Below, piece after piece: positions 33,562 through 45,869 of a stretch of DNA of 64,000 nt; position 1 is the first letter of the stretch; each line of letters opens with the position of its first letter. The stretch is from the NCBI RefSeq assembly GCF_030272615.1, contig NC_081405.1:23947772-24011771 (forward strand), in the 5' to 3' direction. Source of the stretch: Cryptomeria japonica. Lineage: Eukaryota > Streptophyta > Pinopsida > Cupressales > Cupressaceae. A model generated the notes under the pieces. The model had not been told where the DNA came from. It saw nothing but the letters and a program-made list of their open reading frames with translations, and made no database searches. Position numbers and translations under genes: made by a program.

Positions 33562-36267
33562 TTACTCATGCCAGTTCAATTGTGAAATTAAACATACCTC
33601 ATTAGTTTCCAGTCTTCTTCTTGTCATCACTCCATTGCTCTTATCCCTAATGATCTGAACTTCTGAATGATTCAATCTCACATACCTAGGAGTTATCTGA
33701 CTTTCTGTTCCTCTTCCTTGTTCTTCAATTACTGTAGAGTTCTCTGATACTGCCAAAATAAATGGTTCAACTCTCTATTTTGGTAAAGGTTCTACCAGTT
33801 CAGATATAATAATTTCCACTACCGGTTCCTTCTCATAAACTCTGATTTGACTTATGTTTAGCTCATCTACTTTGACATTAGCACTCTCCACAATTCTCTA
33901 CAATCTCTTGTTATAACATCTATATGCTTTGCTTTCATTAGAATAAACAAGAAATATGTCTTCATCACATCTAGGATCAAATTTCCCAATGATATCATCT
34001 CTCCTAATATAACATTTACTACCAAAAATTCTGAAATACTTAACTATAGGTGTATTGCCAAACTATTATTCATAAGGTGTCTTACCAGTTTCTCCTTTTA
34101 TATGTACTTTGTTGAATGTATAAACCACTATACTCATTGCTTCTCTCCAGTAAATATGAGGTAGACTAGCTTCCATCATCATTGTTCTAGAAGCATCCAA
34201 GATAGTTTTGTTCTTCCTTTCCACAACTCCATTCTCCTGAGGTGTCTGAGGAACAAAAAATTGTCTTCTTATACCATGCTTGTCACAAAAGTTATTAAAC
34301 TCACCAGATGTGAATTCTCCACCATGATCTAATCTCAAACATTTAATCTTCAATCCTGTCTCAGTTTCCACTTTAGCCTTAAAGATTTTAAACTTTTCAA
34401 ATGCTTCAAATTTCTCTTTAAGAAAAGTAACCCACATCATTCTAGAATAATCATCAATGATTAGCATGAAATATCTATCACCTTCAAAACTTTTAACTCT
34501 AGCAGGGCCACACAAACAAGTTTTTATAAGATCAAGAACATCATTTGATTTATCTTGTATACTCCTCAAAGAGGTTTTGACCTGTTTACCCATTTGACAT
34601 TCTTTACATACTAAATTATAGGGCTTTATAATATTAGGTATATCCCTAACTGTCTTAGTTGAACTGATCTTCACAATGCAATTGAAATTCACATTAAACA
34701 ACCTTTTATGCCATAGCCAACTCTCATTAATCTGTGTAATCCAACATGTCTTCTCACTGGAGTTCAAATGAAATATATTACCTTTTGTCTGTGTACCGGT
34801 TGCAATCTCCAAACCAAATCTGTTAATGATTTTGCATTTTCCATTCTTGAACTGTAATTGAAATCCCTTATCTACCAATTGTCCTACACTCAAAATAATA
34901 TGCCTCAAATCATCAACATAATAAATATTGCCAATATTGTTCTTACCATCCAATGATATAGTTCCTTTTCTTTTGATCATACATGATTTTTCATCTCCAA
35001 ATCTAACTAGACCGCCATCAAATTCTTGCAAAGACAGAAACTACCCTTTATCTCCAGTCATATGATGTGAACAACCGCTATCAATTACCCATTCATATTT
35101 GTCTTCAATTTTAATAGCAAGTTCCTTCTCTTCAGGTACATTCTCTTCTAGTGCCAAATCATCTTCCTTGATATCTAGGAACACCCATTCCTTCCCATTT
35201 CTGGATCCACTAGCAGAGTCTTCTATCGGTTCATCATCAAAATCAGTAATGCCTTCCTCATCCACTATGTAGCATGATTTGTCTCTGTCTTTCTTGTATT
35301 TATACTTGTTCTGATATCCATGGTTAGGCTTAAATTATCTTCTAACTCTTTCTTCAAATCTTGAATTTATTTTAGGACATCTAGATGCAAAATGACAAAT
35401 CTTATTACATGCAAAACATTTAAAAGGTGCTTTTCCTTCATACTTACTTCCTATCGGTCCTTTAGGTACTCTTCTAGTAAATAGTGCTTCAAGTTTCTCA
35501 AACTCATCATCTTCTCTCTTCATATCTTCTAATTCCTTTGCATGCAAAGCTTTCTAGTCTTGCTTACCGGTTGTAGATGTAGATGCATGAAAAGAAGGTT
35601 CAGACTTCACAGCTCTAGAAGGTCCAAATTCTTCAAGCTCAAAAGCAGATAGTTTCCCAACCAAAGTATCTCTTTTGATAGATATATTAACCATTATTCT
35701 CAACTCATTAATAGCAGTAGCCTTCATTTTGTAAGCCAATAGTACAGATCTCAGGACTTTAGAAACAATTTCATCTTCACTCAGAGTTCCACCACAACAT
35801 TGAATTCCCATAACAATCTCATTTACACTTTCCAAAAATGCAGTAATCCTTTAATATTCTTCCATCTTCAGGTTTTCATATCTCACCCAGTAACCATCAA
35901 GTTTAACAATCTTCACTATAGAGTCACCTTCATTAAGAGTCTCCAACTTATCCCATATGGCCTTTCTAGATGATTTGTTGGTCAATCCCATTATTTGTTG
36001 ATCAGAAAGTGTAGACAAGAGGGCTTCACTTTCTCTACAATCATTCTCAAGCTCCTTGTCCAGGTTTGTCAGAGGAGGATTGCCAGATCCTGGATTATAG
36101 GGTGTGACACCATTATGTGTGATCTCCCAAATCTCCTTGCAAAGACATCTCAGATGAGTCTCCATCTGAATCTTCCATACTGTGTAATTTGTTCCATCAA
36201 GCCTCATAATATCCCTTCGAAAGATAGCTCTAGAAGAACTGGATGAACTTTAACTGTTAGTTTCCAT
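33562..36267 (-). pseudogene. Element F gag, protease and integrase
   Basis: ATG 36267 starts METNS followed by a stop. The gag opening LDGTNYTVWKIQM follows at 36207. The whole stretch down to 33118 stays in one frame, with stops near 36252, 35851, 35554, 35335, 35041, 34066 and 33562. Motifs are a zinc knuckle CFACNKICHFASRC, protease VIDSGCSHHMTG, GAG-pre-integrase LWHKRLFNVNFN with CKECQMGKQ, and an integrase core with TPQENGVVERKN. The first integrase catalytic position is changed: other copies read HTDL and this one reads KTCL. The long frame without indels implies point-mutation decay. Confidence 0.86.
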
Positions 36268-36325
36268 AAGATCTTCCTTAAGTGGTTAAGCTTTCTGCAG
36301 AGAGGACTAGAGCTCTGATACCAAT

Positions 36326-36822
36326 TGTTAGGAAGTTCAAATAACCGGAAGACAACTGAGAGGGGGGAGGGTGAATCAGTTGTCATAGATTACCAGAACC
36401 CAAATCATTAATACCAGAATAGTATTTAAACCAATTAAGAATAAATAGTAATCATAGAATAAATACCATCCACATGACACCAAGATTTGTACGTTGAAAA
36501 CCTGGTAAAGGGAAAAACCACGGTGTGAAACCTACCCACAGTCAGATAATACTTTTGCAGTAAGTATGTGAATTACAATTGAGGGGCCTGCACTTGCAGG
36601 AAGGCCAATGGCCAAGAGCACACTACTCAATATAAAAGGAGTCTCACTGACTACATAGAAATCCAAACTACAATCCAGAGAAGTATTGAACTACAAAAGA
36701 TAGCATCTCCAATGCCTGAGTACAGTTCCAATTTAAGCTCAATAACGGAGGACTAAATCATCTTACATAAACCCAATTTGATCTCCGATGTTCGACCAAC
36801 TCCTCTACCTAAATGATATTAC
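36326..36822 (-). repeat. Element F 5' LTR, first part
   Basis: It reads TGTTAGGAAGTTC on the plus strand, with the G-rich motif at 36358-36377. It is cut at ATTAC (36818-36822) by element G and resumes at 59722. Confidence 0.9.
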
Positions 36823-37884
36823 TGTTGGGTCCCGGAGACAATTGAGAGGGGGGGTGAACCAGTTGTCCAATAAATTTAACCAAAAATAACTTAACCAAAA
36901 CCAAATTCTTAATGTCGTTAAACCAAATTTTAATGTCGATAAACAGTTTAGCAAATAATTACAGTACCAGTAAAGTTTAATGCATGAAACGGAAAGACAA
37001 ATGACATCCACAACACATAACACAAATATTTGTACATGGAAACCTTGTAAGGGGAAAAACCATGGTGGGAAGTCTTACCCAAATTCAAATGATACTACTG
37101 CAGATAGTATGTGTATACAATATGGAGTTTGTACATGCAGAAAGGCCGGTTGCCTAGAGCTCACTGCTTAATCACAAAATGGGAGTCACACTGACTACGA
37201 TTGGATAATTAAATCCAATGATAATGTACTACTCAAAATAGCATCTTCATATGTTGGATTCAGTACCGGTTAAGTTTTGATTGCCTTCACAAAAACCTTC
37301 CTTCAATCTTCAAATGATGTCTGTGTGTATAGCTCTTCTTATTTTTGCATATACCCAATTACAATCCTTTTTTCAATCACATTTCAATCTCACAAATGAG
37401 ATCTTACATTTATACCATAACCTAAGACCAAATTGAATAGGTCGGCTCAATAAAAGATATTACAATTAAATCAATTACAAATAAATCAATATTCGATGCA
37501 TCATGTCGGCTTAATGCATTTACAATAATAATAAATTATCTCCATAACATGTCGTGTTGATCTGGAATAGATATGCTTGCCGGTGCATAACCTAGACCTA
37601 TTTATCAGTAACAATAAATATGTAAACCCGAATAAACTAATAACCAATTTGCCAAAACCAAATTATCAAATCATGTCTTCGACATAACCAGGTGGTCTCC
37701 AAGTCATTCTAGGTGCCGGTGAACAATATAACCTGTCGGTGAACCAAATACCGGTGACTGTGCAAAAGTCACTGACTTGCTGGTGAACAAAACAAAGATC
37801 TCCAAGTGCCAATAAGTGTTGACAAGTGATGGCAGGTGTTGACATCAATGACAAAACTATATCAACATATCCAAAATATCAACA
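36823..37884 (-). repeat. Element G 3' LTR
   Basis: It reads TGTTGGGTCCCGG... to ...AAAATATCAACA. The G-rich motif is at 36844-36862 and TATAAAT (minus strand) at 37408-37414. The segment from 37465 to the LTR end, plus 127 bp beyond it, is repeated at 53714-54260. Confidence 0.92.
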
Positions 37885-38011
37885 ATCTCCCCCTTTGGCA
37901 TTGATGGCAACACAAGATGGAAAAACCATCAAAGTGTCAAAACATAAATGCTAAAAACCAACAATCTCCCAAAAAGACCATTGACCAAAAATGAAAATAC
38001 AGATACATAGA
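37465..38011. repeat. 547-bp direct repeat flanking element H, left copy
   Basis: It covers the last 420 bp of G's 3' LTR, the PPT and 113 bp of G's 3' non-coding region. It is collinear with 53714-54260 without indels, with about six substitutions by eye. H begins immediately after it at 38012. Confidence 0.9.
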
Positions 38012-41000
38012 TGTTAGTTGTGTTTAGAGTCGCCATATTAATTCAAGGGTTCCCCTTTGAAAAACCCCGCCTATCTTATTCGAGGCCCCCCCTTCATCAT
38101 CTAAGTGTCTATCGTCCTTTGAAGAAGTTGGTCAAGGTCGCAAGCTTCTGCGGTCATTCCTCCCCTTCCTTTTGAATCGCTTCAAATCATTTCGAACCTC
38201 GGTTCAAAGTAGTTCAAAGTGGTTCGACCAAATTTTTCACACTAATACTCTTTCTTTGGCAGGAAGTATCTTTTATTGCGGCGGTCTTCTTTGAAATACT
38301 TTGAACCATTTTGAAGCTCTGTTCAAGCTTATTCAAAGTGGTTCTTGACAAGTGTTGACGGCGGGAGTTTATTTTTGGAGTACGATGCGCCGCCTTTCTC
38401 TCAAGCAATCAATGGTCCCGTCAGCATGTCAAATCAAAAGATTTTATTTCTTTTTCGAGGGAAAGGGCATCATTGTTATGAGTGTGAGTAGACCTTTGTT
38501 TTAGAAATGACTGGATACTGCATGAAATCAATTATTATTAACTCATGCGAAAGGGTAAATCATTAATCGAGGCATTTATGTATCGACGCCTCGAGCATGT
38601 CAATCCTGATGTGAGGTGATGAACTATCATTATCCGATCTTCCCATGTATAAGGTTTCCCTGTGATAAATTTTCCTTCAGTTGCCTGGTAAGTTATCCAA
38701 AAAAAAAAAGGAAAAGGAAAAAGGAAAAGAGGTCCGTTTTCGGAGAGAAGGAGCAGTTAGGGAAGCTAGAGGAGATTATTTGCTTTTCAACGGAAAGAAG
38801 GTGAGAGTTTAGTAACCTTTGTTCTGTTCTGCAAACTGTTATTTTCAAAGGTTTGTCTGAAAGAGGTCTTGCTTGTTTAAGTTGAGAATGAAGTCGGTTA
38901 TGCATTTTCTCGGTAATGTTTCTAGCCTTGAATGTAAAAGGCCAGTGATTTGTGATATCAATTTAGAAGGGGTAAATGTGGAGAGTCTGCAAGCAAACTT
39001 TCTTGCGAATACGGAAGAAGTTAAGGGATGTATGAAAATATTAACGAGCGGGTTAATTGAAGCTGCTGCGTTTCCCCCTGCCTTCGTAAACCCTGAACTC
39101 CTACAACTTTGCATTGACCATTATGATGTAAGAAGCAAGAGCATAGTAAACAAAGATGGTAATACCATACTTACTGTCTCCAGGGAAACCATTTCATCTA
39201 TTTTGAAATTAACAGCAAGTACCTTTGTCGCTTTCTCACCCATTCAAGCTGAAGCTGAGTATCGGGAAAACCCTGGTGTGTACCGAAACACCCTTGCCAG
39301 GAAATGGACCAAGGTTAACTATGGAGGTGGGTCTAGACTCCCCAAGGTCATTACTAGAAGCCACATGAAACCCCACATACACGACCTGGTGGTATTATTA
39401 CACAGGGTGAAAGGTTCAGCTGATGTATGTTTGTTCGAAGAATGGATGTATAGGTACATTGAAATTATCTTAAAGGGTGAACAATGGATGGATTGGGCGG
39501 AGATTATTGCCACTTCTCTGAGAAGTCAGCTCAAACGCACCAAAGAGTCTGGAGAAGATTTTCGTATGGCCTCATATTTGACTTACTGTATTGCCTGCAC
39601 GTGTGATCTCACCACTCTTCCGCATGAGGTATGGAATGAGGAAATGACCATCTTCCAATATTGTCCGTTGTTGCAAAAAGATAGAGTTCTGGAGGATTTC
39701 CGCAAGGTGCATGATGTATTATTTGAAAACATTTATTCGGCTCTAGAAGGTGTTCAGATGCCACGACTCTCTCCTGAATCGCTGAGGCTGGTTCAACATT
39801 ATGGGAGTTCTTTTATTCAGTTTCCTAGGTTCACATATTTGAGAGTCAGAGGGTTTGAAGAAGAACCTGTGAAGTTACCTCGATATGCCCTTGATTGTTT
39901 CATTTTAGCCGAATTGTGCAGGCAACTTTCTGCTATTATTAAGGAAAATCTCCCTCAGGAGAAATGGGAAATGGTTTTCCCTATTAAGCTGCGCTCTTTG
40001 GTCTGTAATAACATGAATAACGCTTCCATCATTGGAAGCAATCTGCTGGGATTCAATCTAGGTTTCTACTGCAGCAGGAGAAACTTCGATAGTAAGGGAT
40101 ATGCAGCCCTAACCCTCGGCCTTGAAATCAACTCATCAGTTGCTCCGCAGCTAGAAGATCTATGGGAAGACTGTGAAAATGAAGAAGAAGTCTTGAAAAA
40201 GGATCATTCTAGACTCACCTTACAGCAAATTAGCTCTTTCAAATTGAAGTTCAAAACACAAGGAATCGCTGAAGATGGTTCATTTTTAGTTGAACCCGGA
40301 TGGGAAGGATCAAACGAAGCAAAATCCTTGACAGTTGATTGGAGCAAGGAGGAAGATGATGATATTAATTTGAGAGCCAGATCCATATTAACTTATACAG
40401 ATGATTGGCTGCAAAGGAAAAGAAATGGAAACATCATTGAGTCTTCTCCTAAGGTGATCTCTCTCTCAGAACCGCTTCAATCTGACATTCCACTTTCTCA
40501 TGTTGTAGGTGATGCACTAGCTTCAGATAAGAAAATAAAGTCTCCTTCCCGATCACAAGTCACGGCTCCTAGGATGAGATCCCATTCCAGGAACAAAGTT
40601 TTGAAGCAGCCTAGTTTCCAGAAGCAGAAAATGACATCACCAGAGCAGGATTCAAGTGACAAGTTCGTTCTCCCAGATGGAGCAGACGATGAAGTCCAAT
40701 TCATTGAAACACCAAAGACAGATCAACCCAATTTCTTGACTCCGACTAAAGATACTCAGATGACATCAACTACTCCCATTGTTCCTTTATGGTTGTCAAA
40801 TTCAATCAATAAGAAGCGGAGTTTGCAACCAGTGGCCACACCAGTAAAAGATATTGTCACTAGGTATGCGGCTAGAGGGTCTAAAACAAAGAAAATGAAA
40901 ACGGATGCTTGTCTCACTAAAGATCCAGTGACGGGGAAAATCATAGCGGAGGTGGCTACTTATAAACAGAAAAGGGAGTCAAGGGAAATTGATGAGGAAG

Positions 41001-42765
41001 GATTCAAAGTCACTTCTATTGAACTGGGTGTTCTTAATAGGAATACTGGTGATAATTTCTTTAAATTTTCTGCTGACCACATGCTCACGCAATCATAAAA
41101 AGATTCCAGAGAGAAGAAAGAATTGAAAGCAATGGTGGTGACGATGGCCGCATACATCAATTCGCTGATTAATTTAAGGCCTAACCCAATAATCCAGCTG
41201 CCTCAGCCATTCGATCCAAATTCTGCCGAAAGCCAGCAATTGATGAAACAGATGCAGAGGGGAAAATTGTTGTCTGACGTTGTGGTTAGCTGGGTAAATA
41301 CCATATTAGATCAAGGGAATAAATTTATTTCCGAAGTTACTAGTATCTATTCCGCGGGTGAGGCATTGCACGGGGAAATTCAAACTTTGATACCAATATG
41401 GGAGACAGAATTGTCACGGTGCCAAACTATAGTTTCCCGAGTAACAGAGGTTGAAAAGTTTGGAGTTCTCAAATTCTTAAGTGAAAACCCCATGAAAGCC
41501 GTGGACCCGTGCATATTATTTGTCCTGAAAAGTAATATGAGTTGGAAGGAGTCCATCTATAAAGAGGCCATCAAAGAGGTCCAAGGCGTCGAGAATCAAA
41601 TCACAGACATGCATAAGGAACTGGTTAAAGACATGAAGATTGTTAACCCCATAGGCATCTTACAATTGGATGAAGGCAACATGGACATTGAAGTGTTAAC
41701 CAAAAGTTTCACCGAAGGAGTTGAACGGATTAGGGACAAAGAAACGCCAAAGGTCGATGATTTCACTTCGTTGGCAGGTATAGAATCCATGTTGCGCCTC
41801 AATGAGAAACTGATGCCACGTCAAAGCCTAAAGATGAAGGAGTATAGGTGGCAGAAGGACGCATGTAGAGCCCGGCTGATGAGTTTAAAGAACCCGCACT
41901 CACATGCCACGCAGGAATTCATGTCTACTTTCCGGAGCTGGAAGCTGGTACGTCAAACTGTCGGAGATGAGAAGGAAGCCTGCGAATATAGTGGAAACTA
42001 AATCGTCACCCGCTGGCGCTCTATCTTTTTGATAACTGCTTTTTAGTTTCATAACAGTTTCTTGTATTAACCCGATAGGGCTGGGTTTTCAGGGAGGCCC
42101 TTTGGGATTTTAAAGAGAAAACTATAAATGTTGGGGCATTGAACTGTTTACAGATATTAGCAATAGGGAAGAAAGAATAGCAGATTAGTTATAGCCTTAA
42201 GATAGATTTTTCTGAAGAACAGTGATCAAGGATAGTATATGCATGTTTTAGCTTTCAAAGACTTTGTGCATTGAAGTTGGACATACATATATGAAAAATT
42301 TCAAGTTATGCTTTGAAACTTTGTGTTCTGGGTGTTGAATTATTATCACTTTGTGGAGGTAATTCGGCGATTCGAAAGTTCCTTATTGTTGTTGGTTAGT
42401 CGTAAGTTCATCTATTTTCTATTTTGAAATATGTTGAGAATCTAGCAGAAAAAATTTATTCTTTGAAATAGATTTTGTTGATTATATGTGTGTGAATCTT
42501 TTCATTTTCGAGCTGTATTTTGTAATTACCTCACTACCTAGGAGTAGTTGAGAGAACCTTATGCACTTTCAGGAAAAAGTGTAATTGTAAAAACTGAATT
42601 CATTGCAAATCAGATGAGGGAGTTGTACCTGTAGAAAATTCAGAGAGGAAGTTTAAGTAAAATTAATACTTTCTCAACTGTAGTGAATGATTTTGTTCTC
42701 TTCATAATATTGGGCATAGAGTAAATTAAGAGAAGTTGAGTGAGAGGACAATCTGTTCACTAACA
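38012..42765 (+). repeat. Element H 5' LTR (4,754 bp)
   Basis: Order within the LTR: 876 bp of leader, a 34-nt purine tract (38699-38732), the large ORF (38888-42001), then 764 bp of 3' sequence. A good plant TATA box, CTATAAAT, lies at 42122-42129, about 120 bp after the ORF stop and about 640 bp before the LTR end. If it is used, the ORF lies in U3 and R/U5 is the last 0.6 kb. A weaker tataagg is at 38648-38654, upstream of the ORF. Confidence 0.92.
38888..42001 (+). pseudogene. LTR-encoded ORF of element H, copy 1 (one nonsense codon)
   Basis: The first ATG in frame is 38888 (MKSVMHFLGNVSSLE). The frame is open to a TAA at 41096-41098, then continues in the same frame to 41999-42001, 1,037 codons in all. 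The other LTR has GAA at the TAA position. The first ~450 residues look globular, rich in Leu, Cys and aromatic residues (DVCLFEEWMYRYIEIIL, FRMASYLTYCIACTC). Residues ~480-700 are Ser/Thr/Lys/Pro-rich with basic clusters (GSKTKKMK) that could act in nuclear import. The last ~290 residues are helical. No zinc, protease, nuclease or membrane motif is apparent. The layout recalls ORF2 of elements A and B. The product is unknown. Confidence 0.85.
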
Positions 42766-42771
42766 GATTTT

Positions 42772-42789
42772 TGGCGACTCTGCTGGGGA
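42772..42789 (+). other. Element H primer-binding site
   Basis: TGGCGACTCTGCTGGGGA follows the 5' LTR after six bases. It has the form of a tRNA 3'-end complement (starts TGG, GC-rich) and resembles primer sites of Tat-lineage Gypsy elements. Which tRNA it matches was not determined. Confidence 0.75.
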
Positions 42790-42838
42790 GAACGAGTCCT
42801 TTTGAAGGAACCTTAATCTTTAAATGTAATGTATAACC

Positions 42839-43039
42839 ATGGTTCTTCAACATAATGAGGTCTTCCCTGTATTACAACCTAATCTTCGATTTGAAGATAC
42901 TCAAGAAGACATAATTTCAGACCTGGCGGCAACTGCTTGGCGAGAACGTAGAAGTGGTCAACACTATCAGCAAATATTAGTGGTCCTAGAAATAGAAGAA
43001 GAAAGAGCCAAGTTCTTGAGAGGAGTGCCGAAAGTTTAG
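42839..43039 (+). pseudogene. Element H gag N-terminal leader frame
   Basis: ATG 42839 (MVLQHNEVFPVLQPNLRF) opens 66 codons to a TAG at 43037. The frame continues about 17 codons past that TAG, then a +1 or -1 change is needed near 43070 to enter the main gag frame, which is open from 43065. A TAG in place of Gln plus one indel would explain this. It is most likely the true start of the polyprotein, now broken; a separate short leader ORF is the alternative. Confidence 0.55.
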
Positions 43040-43064
43040 GAGGCTGTTGTTGTGAATAGACTAG

Positions 43065-45869
43065 CCCAGGCACCTGCAAGACCTTGAACACATCAGTAGT
43101 TTAGAACTGGCTACTCGTAGATACACAAGAGGGGAAAGAAAAAAGGGAATTCTTGATGAGAACTTTGAGTCATTGAAAAACCTAAAACTCTTGCCAGATT
43201 TTAACGACCCTAAAAAGAAGCAGATCAAATCCCAAAGCAGGCCTAGCTCACCACCAAAGTCTTCTCCCTTCTCACCTTTGGTTCAATCCTTGCTTCCATT
43301 GAGTGCCCTTGTTCCAGCCTGTATATCAATCCCACCCTTGCAGGTTGTATCACCCAACATGGCTGTTAATCAACCTTGGGGGCAGAACATAGGTCCACTG
43401 AATTTAGGTGTGAACCTCGCAGCACTCCCTAAAGGAGCTACTGAAGTTTTACCCAAGTTTAGTGGAGATGTCAAAGTCTCAACAGATGACCACTTAAGCG
43501 CTTTTCATTCTGCCTCTGCTGTTATAAGCGTCCCTACACAGGAGGTCGCTGTAAGATTGTTTGTGCGAACCTTGATTGATGCTGCTGCTGATTGGTTCAA
43601 TCATTTGCCCCATCTTTCTATTACTAGTTGGGATGATATGAAAAATGCCTTTGAAAATAGGTTTAAAACCCCTGAAAATGAATGTTCTTTGTTTTCCCAA
43701 CTCAGTCAAATGAAGAAAGATATGCATGAACCCATGAGAGAGTTTGTGGCCAAATTCAATAGATTGGTTCAAAGAATTCCCACGGCGTCAAGACCTAGTG
43801 AAGAAAATCAAAAATCATTTTTTATCAATGTCGTTCCAGCAAATATAAGTTTTCATCTTATTAAAGACGCTTGTGCTGATTTAGGCGCTGCTCAGAGATT
43901 GGCTATTCAACTGGAGGATGCGTTCATTAATGCCGGTAAGTGGAAAAGAGAAGTACATACTCCCGGGACCGTTTCATCTTCTACATCCACAGACCCAGTC
44001 TTACAAAAACTGATGAATGACATAGCAATGATGAAGAGGCAGCAGAATAAAACGCATACTCAGTATCCTTCCCCTTATCAAGACATTCACAGACGGCAGC
44101 AGTCTCAAAATTTTGGGAGAGCTCCCCTATTAACTGCTCCTCAGCCGAGACTACAAATTGAAGAATCCCCTAAAGAAACAATGTGTTCCTTCCACATGAC
44201 TTCGGACCATGATGAACGAGAATGTCCTGACTGGCTAAATTGTATTCAGCTAGCAAAGAATGCTCTTATGGCAGAAGCGATGATTGAAAAAAAAGATGTA
44301 GAAAAAGGTGAGTCTGGTAGTTACTTCCTTGAATATGAATCCGATTCAGAGAGAGGAGGTGATGTTTTTACAACACTTCAAGAACCTGCCTGCACAGTCA
44401 TGACTAGAGGCCAGCGAAATCAGAAATTCTATCCTGGAAACACCCCAAATGTATCAAATTCTAAAGGTAAGGAGCATGTTCAGGCTGATACTATGGAACC
44501 TAAGATTTTATTCAGGGCTGAAACGAAAGCTAGTACCTCAGCTTTTGACATTGTAGAATTTTGTAAAACTTCTTCTATATCCATTTCACCAGCGGAATAT
44601 CTAAAGCTTAATCCTAAGGAGTTGGACAAGTTGGTTCAATACGTGAAGGGAAGTTCAGTTACTAGTGCACATGTTACAGATAATGTTTCCGAGGATGTAA
44701 AAGCTGCTGATGAACCCACCTTTGTATCCGAGAGATGCTCAAAGGGCATTGAGGCTACTGCTAATTCTGTTCAAAAGGAAACGGAAGAGAAAAAGCCCAA
44801 CCCATTTTATATATCTTTGTTATTAAATGGTCAAAGGCTTGGTAATTGTATTATTGATTCCGGAGCATCAGATAATATTATGCCTCAGCCAGTTGCAAAA
44901 GCCCTTGGTTTGGAGCTCACAAAAACTTTTGGGTGTTGCTATGCTATGGATGGGAAGCAGGTACCCCTGGTTGGCCAAGTGAAAGATGTACAAGCTGTTC
45001 TTTACGCTTGCCCTGAAAAGAGAGTGAAGCTTACTATTCTGGTAGCTGATATTCCAACTAGCTATGGGATGCTACTTAGCAGAACTTTCTGCAAGGATAT
45101 AGGTGGAGAAATTAAAGTGGACTGGTTCGAAGCATATATTCCTGTGGGAAAGAAGAAAATAAAGTTAGAACCTGAGCCGAAAAACAAATATACTGTGGTA
45201 CCTTCTGACAATCCCAAAGCACAGATATTATATGAGGAATATCAATTCGGGAATTACATCATCTTACCCGAGAAGTCATGTGAAGAAAACATGGTAAGTG
45301 CTGAAGAAACCTTGTGGACTTTAGAATTTGACGGAAGTTGCTCGAACTCAGGCTCAGGTGCTGGTGTAGTACTCATTTCACCTTCCGGGGAAATTTTCCC
45401 TTTCTCTTTTAAGCTGGACTTCCATAATACAAATAATACAGCAGAATATGAGGTGTTACTTCTAGGTTTACAAGAAGCAAAGGAAAAAGGGATAAGGCAG
45501 CTAAAAGCAAAGGGGGATGCTGAACTCATTGTTAAGCAGGTGAGAAAACAATTCTCTGTAAAAAATGATCGACTGAGGCATTATAGAAATCTGGTTTGGG
45601 ATGAAATTGAGTCATTTGAAGCTTTTTCTATTGAATTCATCCCTCGTGCTCAAAATACCAAAGCTGATTCTTTAGCTGTCTCTGCATCTTTATTATTGCC
45701 CCATCCCGAATTCAAAAACAATATTTACAGGATTGAGGTGTTATACAGACCAAGAGTCCCAGATAATATTAACCATTGGCAGGTCTTTAACGATGATGAA
45801 CAATTAAAAGAATTCATGGCATGCGCGGGAAATTTCGCTGAAATCCTTTTCGAAGGATCTGAACATTGA
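43065..45869 (+). pseudogene. Element H gag, protease and upstream RNase H
   Basis: The main frame has no stop from 43065 to a TGA at 45867-45869. The gag domain (about 43440-43960) contains AAADWFNHLPHLSITSWDDM and EFVAKFNRLVQRIP. A CHHC knuckle, CSFHMTSDHDEREC, lies near 44190. The aspartic protease motif is IIDSGASDNIMPQ at about 44850. A complete RNase H domain follows at about 45315-45690, with acidic positions in LEFDGSCS, NTAEYEVLLLGL, GDAELIVKQV and NTKADSLA. An archaeal-like second RNase H is a known feature of Tat-lineage Gypsy elements. The TGA may be a former CGA, because the same frame continues into RT. Confidence 0.9.

Noticed and set aside
38845-39114. Minus-strand 89-codon frame over the start of H's LTR ORF (also 49793-50062)
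   Set aside because: It is present in both LTRs only because the LTRs are repeats. It is a shadow of the sense ORF, with no motif of its own.
38012-42765. H as a tandem duplication of a host gene rather than LTRs
   Set aside because: The repeats begin TG and end CA, a primer site follows the first copy, and gag-pol in the same orientation lies between them.
42839-43039. Independent short regulatory ORF upstream of H gag
   Set aside because: The frame can be linked to the main gag frame by one stop and one indel, so a broken gag start is simpler. It was kept only as a low-confidence leader.
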